Shown: piece by piece, positions 8,248-15,771 of the stretch
How positions within the stretch are numbered: position 1 is the first letter of the stretch
Layout of the letters: each line of letters begins with the position of its first letter
Assembly (NCBI GenBank): GCA_045126975.1
Contig: JBGVPL010000013.1
Span: 7,074 to 71,073 of the forward strand
Direction of reading: 5' to 3'
From: Aphodosoma sp045126975
GTDB taxonomy: Bacteria; Bacteroidota; Bacteroidia; Bacteroidales; Paludibacteraceae
DNA: 64,000 bases
The notes under the pieces: model-generated
What the model was told of the DNA's origin: nothing
What the model saw: only the letters and a program-made list of their open reading frames with translations
Database searches by the model: none
Translations under genes and position numbers: made by a program

Positions 8248-8661
8248 ATGACAAATACAATTGAGCATCAAGGCATTATTGTCTCGATAGATAATGATAT
8301 TGCACACGTTAGAATAGAACAAACTTCGGCGTGTGCGTCTTGTCATGTCAAAGAAATGTGTGGTGCATCCGAAAAAACAGAAAAAATCATTGACGCTCAT
8401 ATTGTTGATAACACACTGAAAATAGGCGACCAAGTAACTATAATTGGTCAAAAATCACTTGGTTTTCAAGCTATATTACTTGCGTATGTGTTACCTTTTG
8501 TGATTATTATTGTCGCCTTGTTTATTGTCAACATATTCACTACCAACGAAGTGATAATGGGAACTTGCGCACTTGCGTCATTGATTCCTTATTTTGCAGT
8601 ATTACGCTTGATGCGCAACAAGATACAGGCTAAATTTCAGTTTTACGCAATAAAAAAATAA
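8248..8661 (+). CDS. rseC: RseC/MucC-family membrane protein
   Basis: The 137-residue length and order fit RseC, a small inner-membrane protein associated with Rnf/Rsx systems (in E. coli needed for SoxR reduction). An N-terminal domain carries the Cys cluster C-x2-C-x5-C (ACASCHVKEMCGA), which could bind a metal or Fe-S cluster, followed by a strand domain (LKIGDQVTIIG) and two membrane helices (LLAYVLPFVIIIVALFIV and GTCALASLIPYFAVL). It is the first gene after the promoter and lies directly upstream of rnfB, the usual Bacteroidetes arrangement. Confidence 0.85.
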   Translation: MTNTIEHQGIIVSIDNDIAHVRIEQTSACASCHVKEMCGASEKTEKIIDAHIVDNTLKIGDQVTIIGQKSLGFQAILLAYVLPFVIIIVALFIVNIFTTNEVIMGTCALASLIPYFAVLRLMRNKIQAKFQFYAIKK

Positions 8662-8710
8662 TAGACACGAGATATTAGACACGAGATATATAATCTTACT
8701 ACTTGCAAAA

Positions 8711-8732
8711 GACGCAGCACGCTGCGTCCCTA
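8711..8732. repeat. Palindromic repeat, family A
   Basis: GACGCAGCACGCTGCGTC plus CCTAC, between rseC and rnfB. Same core as the copy in the candidate RNA at 5.0 kb. Confidence 0.75.
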
Positions 8733-8792
8733 CTAAAATCTAAAATTTAATGTCGAACGAACGGTCTTGAGCCGTATGCGAAAAATGGCAAG

Positions 8793-8829
8793 TCTCGCTA
8801 CTCGCTACTCGCTACTAAATATCTAAATA
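8793..8829 (+). repeat. CTCGCTA heptad leader before rnfB
   Basis: Three CTCGCTA units followed by CTAAATATCTAAATA and the ATG. A TCTTGAGCCG block just upstream recurs in the decayed element at 2.77 kb. Confidence 0.82.
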
Positions 8830-10089
8830 ATGAACTTAATCGTCTCATCAATCATTGTTTTGGGTGTTATTGGATTAGCTTCAGCTGTAATCCTATATTT
8901 TGTGGCCCAAAAATTCAAAGTCGAGGAAGACACTCGAATCGATGCAGTCGCTGAACTCCTCCCTGGTGCCAACTGCGGTGGCTGTGGTTACCCTGGTTGT
9001 CGTGGTTTTGCTGAGGCTTGCGTCAAAGCAGACACTTTGGAAAATATGCTTTGCCCTGTAGGTGGACTACCTGTAATGTGTAAAGTATCAGAAGTGTTAG
9101 GTCATGCTGTATGTCAAGCAACTCCAAAAATTGCTGTCGTACGTTGCAATGGTACTTGCACTAATCGTCCTCGCACTAACAAATTCGACGGAGCTCACAA
9201 TTGTAAAATTGCAGCACAATTATATGCAGGAGAAACTAACTGTAGTCATGGTTGTCTTGGTTTTGGCGATTGCGTTACTGCATGTCAATTCGATGCTATA
9301 AAAATAAATCCAGAAACTGGCATTCCTGAAGTTGATGAAGAAAAATGTACCGCATGTGGTGCTTGCGTAAAAACTTGTCCTAAAAAAGTAATCGAACTTC
9401 GTAACAAGGGAGTTAAAAGTCGTCGTGTATTTGTATCTTGCGTTAATAAAGACAAAGGTGCTGTTGCTCGCAAAGCTTGTTCTGCCGCTTGTATCGGTTG
9501 TGGCAAATGCCAAAAAGTTTGTCCTTTCGGTGCTATTAAAGTTGAAAACAACCTTGCATATATCGACTTCGAACTCTGTCGTTCATGCCGCAAATGTGTA
9601 AATGAATGTCCAACAGGGGCTATTCATGATGTGAACTTCCCTACTCCTGCTCCTGCAGCAGTAAAACCTGTAGCAGTAAAACCTGAAACATTGAAAATCG
9701 CTACAGAACAACCTGTTGAGCCTAAACAAGAAGAACAACCAAAAGTAGAAACTCCACAAGTAGTGGCTCCGATAAAAGAGATTATTGAGGAAGTTAAAGA
9801 AGAGGTTGTTGAAATCATCGAAGATATCAAAGAAGAAGTTGTAGAAGTTATAGAGGAAATCAAGGAAGAAATCGAAGAAATCAAAGAGGAGATAAAAGAA
9901 GAAATCGAAGAGATTAAAGAGGAGGTTGAAGAACACAAAGAAGAAAACAAAAAACTTGACGAGTTCAACAATACTCCTGTTTCTGAATTAATCGACGAAT
10001 CGCTTCGCATCAAACCTCGCGAGAAAAAAGAGCCTAAACAAACCAAAAAGGCTAATACTAACGATAATATGCAATCGCTTGATTTTTAA
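8830..10089 (+). CDS. rnfB: Electron transport complex subunit RnfB with long acidic tail
   Basis: Ferredoxin-interacting Fe-S subunit of the ion-pumping ferredoxin:NAD oxidoreductase. Order: N-terminal membrane anchor (LIVSSIIVLGVIGLASAVIL), the DUF/4Fe4S domain (NCGGCGYPGCRGFA...C), then four CxxCxxCxxxC ferredoxin motifs (GFGDCVTACQ variant, CTACGACVKTCP, CIGCGKCQKVCP, CRSCRKCVNECP). The last 150 or so residues are a Pro/Ala linker followed by a highly charged helix of repeated EEIKEEI/EEIEEIK units, then a basic end. Typical RnfB proteins end soon after the ferredoxin domain, so this tail is an extension. It may be a long coiled coil reaching partners. Confidence 0.94.
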   Translation: MNLIVSSIIVLGVIGLASAVILYFVAQKFKVEEDTRIDAVAELLPGANCGGCGYPGCRGFAEACVKADTLENMLCPVGGLPVMCKVSEVLGHAVCQATPKIAVVRCNGTCTNRPRTNKFDGAHNCKIAAQLYAGETNCSHGCLGFGDCVTACQFDAIKINPETGIPEVDEEKCTACGACVKTCPKKVIELRNKGVKSRRVFVSCVNKDKGAVARKACSAACIGCGKCQKVCPFGAIKVENNLAYIDFELCRSCRKCVNECPTGAIHDVNFPTPAPAAVKPVAVKPETLKIATEQPVEPKQEEQPKVETPQVVAPIKEIIEEVKEEVVEIIEDIKEEVVEVIEEIKEEIEEIKEEIKEEIEEIKEEVEEHKEENKKLDEFNNTPVSELIDESLRIKPREKKEPKQTKKANTNDNMQSLDF

Positions 10090-10091
10090 AC

Positions 10092-10196
10092 AGTACAAAG
10101 TAGTAAGTAGAAAGTCATAAGACTAATTACTATAAATTATTTTAGTACCGAAGCCTCTCTTACTACTTATTACTTACGACTTACGACTAAAAAGAT
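10092..10196 (+). repeat. Heptad-like leader before rnfC (ACTTACG units)
   Basis: TTACTACTTATTACTTACGACTT-type units of seven bases run up to CTAAAAAGATATG at the rnfC start. The upstream half holds the reverse sense AGTAGTAAGTAGAAAG. Confidence 0.65.
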
Positions 10197-11531
10197 ATGA
10201 AAACATTCAAAATAGGTGGTGTTCACCCAAAAGACCAAAAACTATCAGCTCATAAAGCGATTGACACTCTTGCTTTGCCAAAGCAAGCTATCATTCCGCT
10301 TAGTCAACATATTGGAGCCCCAGCTACACCTATTGTAGCTAAAGGTGATTATGTGCGTGTAGGTCAACTCATCGCCAAAGCATCTGGCTTTATGAGTGCC
10401 AATGTACACTCGCCATATAGCGGTACTATCGAAAAGATCGACAACGCAATAGATGCTTGGGGCATTGCTTGTCCGTCTATCTTCATCAAAGTTGAAGGCG
10501 ACGAATGGATGCCTGAAATCAATCGCAAAGATGAAGTTATTCGCATCTGCAATCTCGAACCTGCCGAAATCGTTAAACGCATAGGTGATGCTGGTATCGT
10601 AGGACTTGGAGGTGCTTGTTTCCCTACTCACGTAAAACTCACTCCTCCACCAACAGCCAAAGCCGAAGTGTTGATTATCAATGGTGTTGAATGTGAACCA
10701 TACCTCACTTGCGACCATCGACTCATGCTCGAACATGCCGAAGAAATCTTCATCGGTATTTCGATTATCATGAAGGCTATCAACGTCACTCGTGCTATCG
10801 TAGGTATCGAATGTAACAAAAAAGATGCTATCGAACACTTCCGCAATATTGCTACTCGCCATTTCGGCATCGAAATCTGCCCACTCAAAATGCACTACCC
10901 ACAAGGTGGTGAAAAACAATTGATTGATGCCACTATCGGTCGTCAAGTGCCAAGTGGCGCTCTCCCTATCGCAGTGGGCGCAGTAGTGCAAAACGTAGCT
11001 ACTTGCTATGCTGTGTATGAGGCAGTTCAAAAAAACAAACCTCTCATCGACCGTGTGCTTACTGTTACAGGTCCAGATGTAGAAAACGCACGCAACCTAC
11101 GTGTACGTTTCGGTACTCCTCTCAACGATATTATCGCTGCTGCAGGTGGTCTTCCTGAAAACACAGGTAAAGTAATCGCTGGTGGACCTATGATGGGACG
11201 TGCAGTGAGCAATCTCGAATCGACTACATCTAAGCGCACTTCGGGCTTACTCATCATGCCTGACCGCTTGTCGAAACGTGCTCCAGTCGAAAACTGTATC
11301 CGTTGTGGCAAATGCGTAGATGCTTGTCCTATGGCTCTTGAGCCTTACTTGTTGTATAGTCTTACAGAACACTCAATGTGGGATCGTCTCGAACAAGAAC
11401 AAATCATGGACTGCATCGAATGTGGCTGTTGCTTATTCTCATGTCCTTCACATCGTCCATTGCTCGACTACGTACGCCTCGGCAAAGCCACAGTTGGTGG
11501 TATCATTCGTGCTCGCAATGCAAAAAAATAA
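10197..11531 (+). CDS. rnfC: Electron transport complex subunit RnfC
   Basis: NADH/FMN- and Fe-S-binding subunit on the cytosolic side of Rnf. Order: N-terminal GGVHPKDQKLSAHKAI segment, barrel-sandwich domain (VRVGQLIAKASGFMSANVHSP), the Rossmann-like NADH/FMN region (GIVGLGGACFPTHVKL, then NGVECEPYLTCDHR), SLBB-like domain (VTGPDVENARNLRVRFGTPL), and two C-terminal ferredoxin motifs (CIRCGKCVDACP and CIECGCCLFSCP). The 444-residue length is normal for Bacteroidetes RnfC, without the long repetitive C-terminus of proteobacterial versions. Confidence 0.96.
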   Translation: MKTFKIGGVHPKDQKLSAHKAIDTLALPKQAIIPLSQHIGAPATPIVAKGDYVRVGQLIAKASGFMSANVHSPYSGTIEKIDNAIDAWGIACPSIFIKVEGDEWMPEINRKDEVIRICNLEPAEIVKRIGDAGIVGLGGACFPTHVKLTPPPTAKAEVLIINGVECEPYLTCDHRLMLEHAEEIFIGISIIMKAINVTRAIVGIECNKKDAIEHFRNIATRHFGIEICPLKMHYPQGGEKQLIDATIGRQVPSGALPIAVGAVVQNVATCYAVYEAVQKNKPLIDRVLTVTGPDVENARNLRVRFGTPLNDIIAAAGGLPENTGKVIAGGPMMGRAVSNLESTTSKRTSGLLIMPDRLSKRAPVENCIRCGKCVDACPMALEPYLLYSLTEHSMWDRLEQEQIMDCIECGCCLFSCPSHRPLLDYVRLGKATVGGIIRARNAKK

Positions 11532-11535
11532 TAAT

Positions 11536-11695
11536 AATAGACACAAGATACTAGACACAAGACACAAGACATTTCATATCCCGCTATTCAAAAGGGACGC
11601 AACACGTTGCCTCCCTACTAAAATATAAAAAAAACGAGCGAAGCGAGTAAGTCTCATATCTCGCTACTCGCTACTAAAAATCTAAAAATAATAAT
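11536..11695 (+). repeat. Composite repeat leader before rnfD
   Basis: From left to right: AGACACAAGATACT-type units, a palindrome of family A (11594-11618, GGGACGCAACACGTTGCC), then the ACGAGCGAAGCGAGTAAGTC block, two CTCGCTA units and CTAAAAATCTAAAAATA before the ATG. All four parts recur elsewhere in the window. Confidence 0.78.
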
Positions 11696-12670
11696 ATGTT
11701 AACATTATCTCCTGCTCCGCATATCCATAATGGCGATAGCGTACGTCGAAATATGCTCAATGTGGTTATTGCCATGTTGCCTGCATATCTCGTATCGCTC
11801 TATTACTTTGGATTTGGAGCTCTTTGTGTGAGTTTAATCTCAATAGTATCGTGCCTTTTGTTTGAATTCTTAATTCAAAAATTCATTCTTAAAGGCGATT
11901 GTACACTTGGCAACATGTCGGCATTAGTTACAGGTATGTTGTTGGCATTCAACCTCCCATCTAACTTGCCATGGTGGATTGTGATAATTGGTGCATTGGT
12001 AGCTATAGGTGTAGGCAAAATGACATTCGGTGGATTGGGCAATAATCCATTCAACCCTGCCCTCGTAGGTCGTGTATTTTTGCTTATCTCGTTCCCTGCT
12101 CAAATGACTACATGGCCTCGCCCAATACCAATGAATCTCGCATTCAACTATTTCGATGCAGAAACAGGTGCCACTACCCTCTCTATGCTCAAAGGCGGAT
12201 TTGGCGAACTTCCTTCGCTCACACAAATGCTCTTCGGCGAAATGGGAGGCTCTCTCGGCGAGGTTAGTGCCATTGCTCTCCTCATCGGTCTCGTATATCT
12301 CCTTGCTACTAAAACTATCACTTGGCACATTCCTGTCGCTATTCTCGCTACAGTGTTGGCATTCACAGGCATATTCTTCGCTATCGACCCTGCGACATAC
12401 GCCAACCCACTCGTTCACCTCATGAGTGGTGGTCTTTTGCTTGGTGCTATTTTCATGGCAACTGACTATGTTACATCGCCAATGACTCACAAAGGTCAAC
12501 TCATATATGGCTTTGGTATCGGTCTTATCACTTGCGTCATTCGCCTTTGGGGTGCATATCCAGAGGGTATGTCGTTTGCAATTCTCATCATGAATGCCGC
12601 TACCCCACTTATCAACAACTATATGAAACCTACACGCTTCGGCGCAAAAGAGAAAGGAGGTAAAAAATGA
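11696..12670 (+). CDS. rnfD: Electron transport complex subunit RnfD
   Basis: Flavin-carrying membrane subunit of Rnf (NqrB relative). 324 residues with N-terminal SPAPHIHNGDSVRRNM, about eight to ten hydrophobic helices, and GGLGNNPFNPALVGRVFLL, a family hallmark. The ApbE-type flavinylation motif (S/T)GAT is present as ETGATTLSML, where the Thr would carry FMN. C-terminal ATDYVTSPMTHKGQ and YGFGIGL are conserved in NqrB/RnfD. The stop overlaps the rnfG start by four bases (ATGA), showing translational coupling. Confidence 0.96.
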   Translation: MLTLSPAPHIHNGDSVRRNMLNVVIAMLPAYLVSLYYFGFGALCVSLISIVSCLLFEFLIQKFILKGDCTLGNMSALVTGMLLAFNLPSNLPWWIVIIGALVAIGVGKMTFGGLGNNPFNPALVGRVFLLISFPAQMTTWPRPIPMNLAFNYFDAETGATTLSMLKGGFGELPSLTQMLFGEMGGSLGEVSAIALLIGLVYLLATKTITWHIPVAILATVLAFTGIFFAIDPATYANPLVHLMSGGLLLGAIFMATDYVTSPMTHKGQLIYGFGIGLITCVIRLWGAYPEGMSFAILIMNAATPLINNYMKPTRFGAKEKGGKK

Positions 12671-13392
12671 AAAAGTTAGAGTCTTCTTTCGCTAATATGG
12701 TGATTGTTCTCACCGTTATCACTGTCGTCGCAGCTGCTTGCCTCGGTGCGATGAACAACGTAACAGCCGAGCCTATTGCTGCATCTAAAAAAGCAAAACA
12801 AGAGGCTGCAATCAAAGCTGTATTGCCTCAGTTTGCATCTGTCGATACTGCTGTTGTCGTAAACGAACAAAAGATTTTCCGTGCCTACGATGCCTCTGGC
12901 AATATCGTTGGTATCGCAATCGAAACATCCGAACTCGGTTTTGGCGGCGACGTCATCACTATGGTTGGTTTCGATGCCAATGGCACTATCGTCAACTACT
13001 CGCTCCTCCAACATGCCGAAACTCCAGGTCTTGGCTCTAAATTGGTCGATTGGTTCTTGGTGAAATCCGATATTCGTGGTGCAGGTGCCGACCAAATGCC
13101 TCTCTGCGTCAGCAAAGATGGTGGCGAATACGATGCCATCACCGCTGCCACTATCTCGTCTCGTGCTTTCCTCAACTCTATCAACAAAGCCTACGAAACC
13201 TACCAAATCGCTCGTGGCGAAACACCAGCAGTAGATGCTTGGAGCGGCGCAACAACACAACAAACTGACACTATCGTTGCCACACCAACCGATTCTATTG
13301 CTATCGACACAACTACAGTTGATACAACAGCAATCGACACTCTCAACTCTAAAACCAAATGGCAAGTCTCGCTACTCGCTACTCGCTACTAA
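12667..13392 (+). CDS. rnfG: Electron transport complex subunit RnfG with repeat-derived C-terminus
   Basis: Periplasmic-side flavoprotein subunit with one N-terminal membrane helix (MVIVLTVITVVAAACLG) and an FMN-binding domain. Seen: GFGGDVITMVGF, HAETPGLGSKL, and the flavinylation site DAITAATISSRA (TAAT instead of SGAT). A second DxxSGAT match, DAWSGATTQQTD, lies about 40 residues later. The last 45 residues are Thr/Asp-rich and low in complexity. The final WQVSLLATRY and stop come from a CTCGCTA heptad array, so the original C-terminus was probably replaced or extended. Confidence 0.94.
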   Translation: MKKLESSFANMVIVLTVITVVAAACLGAMNNVTAEPIAASKKAKQEAAIKAVLPQFASVDTAVVVNEQKIFRAYDASGNIVGIAIETSELGFGGDVITMVGFDANGTIVNYSLLQHAETPGLGSKLVDWFLVKSDIRGAGADQMPLCVSKDGGEYDAITAATISSRAFLNSINKAYETYQIARGETPAVDAWSGATTQQTDTIVATPTDSIAIDTTTVDTTAIDTLNSKTKWQVSLLATRY

Positions 13393-13404
13393 ATATCTAA
13401 AAAA
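13361..13404 (+). repeat. CTCGCTA heptad leader spanning the rnfG stop and the rnfE start
   Basis: Three CTCGCTA units read through the end of rnfG, provide its TAA, and end in CTAAATATCTAAAAAAATG at the rnfE start. The TGGCAAGTCTCGC lead is shared with the rnfB leader. Confidence 0.83.
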
Positions 13405-13992
13405 ATGAATTATTTCAAAACCATAATCAACGGACTCATCAAAGAAAATCCGACCTTCGTATTGATGCTCGGTATGTGTCCTACGCTTGGCACCACCACC
13501 TCTGCCCTCAACGGTATGAGTATGGGTCTTGCCACTACATTCGTGCTAATCTGCTCAAACGTAGTCATCTCATTGCTCAAAAATCTTATCCCTGATAAAA
13601 TCCGTATTCCTGCATTCATCGTAGTAATTGCTACATTCGTAACAATCATACAAATGGCAATGGAGGCATATCTTCCTGCGCTTTACGACTCTCTCGGCCT
13701 TTTCATTCCGCTTATCGTAGTGAACTGTATCGTGCTTGGTCGTGCCGAAGCATTTGCAGCCAAAAACAATCCATTTGCTTCATTCTGCGATGGTTTAGGC
13801 ATAGGACTTGGATTCACATTCGGATTGACCCTACTCGGCATCGTACGCGAACTTCTCGGCACAGGTGCGCTATTCTCACTCCGCATATTCCCTGAAGAAT
13901 TTGGCGTACTCATCTTCGTCCTCGCCCCAGGCGCATTCATCACACTCGGCTACCTAATCGCAATCATAAATAAACTCAGAACAAGCAAATAA
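13405..13992 (+). CDS. rnfE: Electron transport complex subunit RnfE
   Basis: Integral membrane subunit of the Rnf pump, paralogous to RnfA (the NqrD/NqrE pair). 195 residues, six predicted helices. Family signatures seen: NPTFVLMLGMCPTLG near the N-terminus with the membrane Cys thought to help ligate an Fe site, the LIVVNCIVLGRAEAFA segment in the middle with a second Cys, and GLGFTFGLTLLGIVRELLG near the C-terminus. Confidence 0.96.
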   Translation: MNYFKTIINGLIKENPTFVLMLGMCPTLGTTTSALNGMSMGLATTFVLICSNVVISLLKNLIPDKIRIPAFIVVIATFVTIIQMAMEAYLPALYDSLGLFIPLIVVNCIVLGRAEAFAAKNNPFASFCDGLGIGLGFTFGLTLLGIVRELLGTGALFSLRIFPEEFGVLIFVLAPGAFITLGYLIAIINKLRTSK

Positions 13993-14035
13993 AATTTGAA
14001 AGTTTCAAATTTCAAATTTCAAATTTCAAATTATT
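13993..14035 (+). repeat. CAAATTT heptad array before rnfA
   Basis: Three full CAAATTT units and a fourth, CAAATTA, run into TTATG. Same architecture as the other leaders with a different heptamer. Confidence 0.82.
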
Positions 14036-14608
14036 ATGTCATATTTCCTACTAATAATCTCCGCAATATTTGTCAACAACATCGTGTTGGCACAATTTCT
14101 TGGTATCTGTCCATTCCTTGGCGTATCAAAAAAGATTGACACTTCGATAGGTATGTCAGCCGCAGTAATGTTCGTTATGACCATTGCCACCATCTGCACC
14201 TACCTCCTCGACAACTACGTGCTCCAACCACTTGGCGTACAATATCTACAAACCATATCTTACATCCTTGTAATTGCAGCACTCGTACAGATGGTAGAAA
14301 TCATCCTCAAAAAGATTTCGCCTGCGCTCTATCAAGCACTTGGCGTATTCTTGCCACTTATCACCACCAACTGTACCATCCTTGGTGTTGCTATTATGGT
14401 AATCCAAAAAGACATGAACTTGCTCGAGAGCGTAGTATTTGCCCTCTCCACATCAGCAGGTTTTGGACTTGCGCTCGTACTCTTTGCAGGCATCCGTGAG
14501 CAACTCGCCCTCACCAAACTCCCTAAAGGCATCGAAGGCATGCCAACCGCCCTCATCGTAGCAGGTCTCCTCGCTATGGCATTCATGGGCTTCTCAGGCG
14601 TTTGCTAA
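14036..14608 (+). CDS. rnfA: Electron transport complex subunit RnfA
   Basis: Integral membrane subunit of Rnf, mirror-related to RnfE. 190 residues and six helices. Signatures: NNIVLAQFLGICPFLGVSKK at the N-terminus with the conserved Cys, LPLITTNCTILGVAI with the second Cys, and GFGLALVLFAGIREQL. It closes the seven-gene operon. A palindrome and a bidirectional terminator follow. Confidence 0.96.
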   Translation: MSYFLLIISAIFVNNIVLAQFLGICPFLGVSKKIDTSIGMSAAVMFVMTIATICTYLLDNYVLQPLGVQYLQTISYILVIAALVQMVEIILKKISPALYQALGVFLPLITTNCTILGVAIMVIQKDMNLLESVVFALSTSAGFGLALVLFAGIREQLALTKLPKGIEGMPTALIVAGLLAMAFMGFSGVC

Positions 14609-14625
14609 AAAACACACTATCGTAG

Positions 14626-14646
14626 GGACGCTCGACTCGAGCGTCC
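14626..14646. repeat. Palindromic repeat, family A variant
   Basis: GGACGCTCGA...TCGAGCGTCC preceded by GTAG; arms match family A but the core is CTCGACTCGAG. The conserved flank (GTAG here, CTAC in inverse) puts it in opposite orientation to the copies at 5.0 and 8.7 kb. Confidence 0.7.
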
Positions 14647-14689
14647 GATAACCCAAAGAAGCAAAAAACAACCATTGACAACATAAAAC

Positions 14690-14723
14690 AAGGCTGATTT
14701 CTTTTGGAAATCAGCCTTATTTT
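14690..14723. terminator. Bidirectional terminator between rnfA and the BRO-N/Fic gene
   Basis: Twelve-base arms AAGGCTGATTTC/GAAATCAGCCTT with a five-base loop, followed by ATTTTTATT on the plus strand. It serves the end of the convergent rnf and fic units. Confidence 0.8.
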
Positions 14724-15595
14724 TATTCTTGTTCATAATAATAGGAGTAATCTATACCCTTCATAAAAATCTCACGGTCGTCGATGCGATCGGTCAAAGC
14801 ACCTTTCAGTAGAGTTTTAATAAGAGACGAATTGGTTGTACTCTGACGCATAGCCTCCAAATAATCTTTCTTATTTATCACACTCCAATCCACGCACACC
14901 TTCAATCGTTTTTTGAAAATCAAATCAAGCCATATACGAGTCGAACGCCCATTGCCCTCCATAAAAGGATGCGCCACATTCATCTCCACATATTTATCTA
15001 CAACCTCATCAAAAGTAGTTTCAGGCATCAACTCAATAGATTTCAAATTTTGCATCAAATATTCAGCTCGACAAAACAAAGTACCATCTTTCCATATTGT
15101 TTTTGTGCGTATTTGCCCTGCAAAATCATAAAGTCCACCAAAAAGATAAGCATGAATCTGTTGCAAACACTTCACCGTGCCAGGCTCCATATCATCCAAC
15201 AAACCACTCTCAATAAGCACATAAGCCTTCTTTTTACTCTGACCATCAATACTATTATCGCTATAAGTAAACCAATCAAGGAAAGCTCGTGCTCTATTAT
15301 TAGGATAATATTTTGCCAGTAATTGAACACACTCAGCATCTAAAGCATCCGCTTTTCGTTGTTTACCATCAGGCGCTTCAAATTTGAAGTCGTGAGTAAC
15401 ACTCACGAGTTGAATTCCATCGTTATTAAATTTCTTTTTCAACCAGCGCCAATAATTACTCGCTTTAGTGTAATCCACCTCATCATTAATAGCTCGTACA
15501 ACATCAATTGCCGAGAACCACCACTTATTATTCTCCTCGTCCCACACAGCACGCACTTCATGGTCATTAAAAAACCTTATTGACTTTTTGCTCAT
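14723..15595 (-). CDS. BRO-N domain fused to a Fic domain
   Basis: Two-domain protein of 290 residues. Residues about 8-115 match the BRO-N/phage antirepressor family (VRAVWDEENNKWWFSAIDVVRAI, YWRWLKKK, KADALDAECVQLL). Residues about 130-270 are a Fic domain with the full active motif HPFMEGNGRSTR, whose family usually transfers AMP from ATP to a target Ser/Thr/Tyr hydroxyl. The C-terminus ends SYYYEQE, close to the autoinhibitory (S/T)xxxE(G/N) helix of class III Fic proteins but with Gln in place of Gly/Asn. Target unknown; regulation of a host or phage factor through the DNA-binding-like BRO-N part is inference. Confidence 0.85.
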   Translation of the reverse strand: MSKKSIRFFNDHEVRAVWDEENNKWWFSAIDVVRAINDEVDYTKASNYWRWLKKKFNNDGIQLVSVTHDFKFEAPDGKQRKADALDAECVQLLAKYYPNNRARAFLDWFTYSDNSIDGQSKKKAYVLIESGLLDDMEPGTVKCLQQIHAYLFGGLYDFAGQIRTKTIWKDGTLFCRAEYLMQNLKSIELMPETTFDEVVDKYVEMNVAHPFMEGNGRSTRIWLDLIFKKRLKVCVDWSVINKKDYLEAMRQSTTNSSLIKTLLKGALTDRIDDREIFMKGIDYSYYYEQE

Positions 15596-15618
15596 CGTCC
15601 TATTTTTTTATCACCCTA

Positions 15619-15649
15619 CAAAGTTAATAAAATTTTCTATCATAACAAA
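15619..15649 (-). promoter_or_regulatory. Promoter of the BRO-N/Fic gene
   Basis: Minus strand TTTG (15646-15649), 19-bp spacer, TAACTTTG (15619-15626); the start codon is 24 bp downstream. Exact match to the consensus. Confidence 0.78.
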
Positions 15650-15720
15650 ATATGGAAAAAGAAATCCCATATTATTTATTTTTACCAAACAACAATAAAA
15701 AATAAATCCTTTTACAAAAA

Positions 15721-15752
15721 ACACCTCGAAAGCCTTGAAGCTTTCGAGGTGT
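15721..15752 (-). terminator. Terminator of the BspA-like gene
   Basis: ACACCTCGAAAGC paired with GCTTTCGAGGTGT, six-base loop, and a T6 tract on the minus strand side. It begins 19 bp past the stop. Confidence 0.8.
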
Positions 15753-15771
15753 TGCACATTACAAAGTTATT

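Noticed and set aside
10245..11030. Minus-strand frame of 261 codons opposite rnfC
   Set aside because: Shadow of rnfC; composition is atypical and rnfC is certain.
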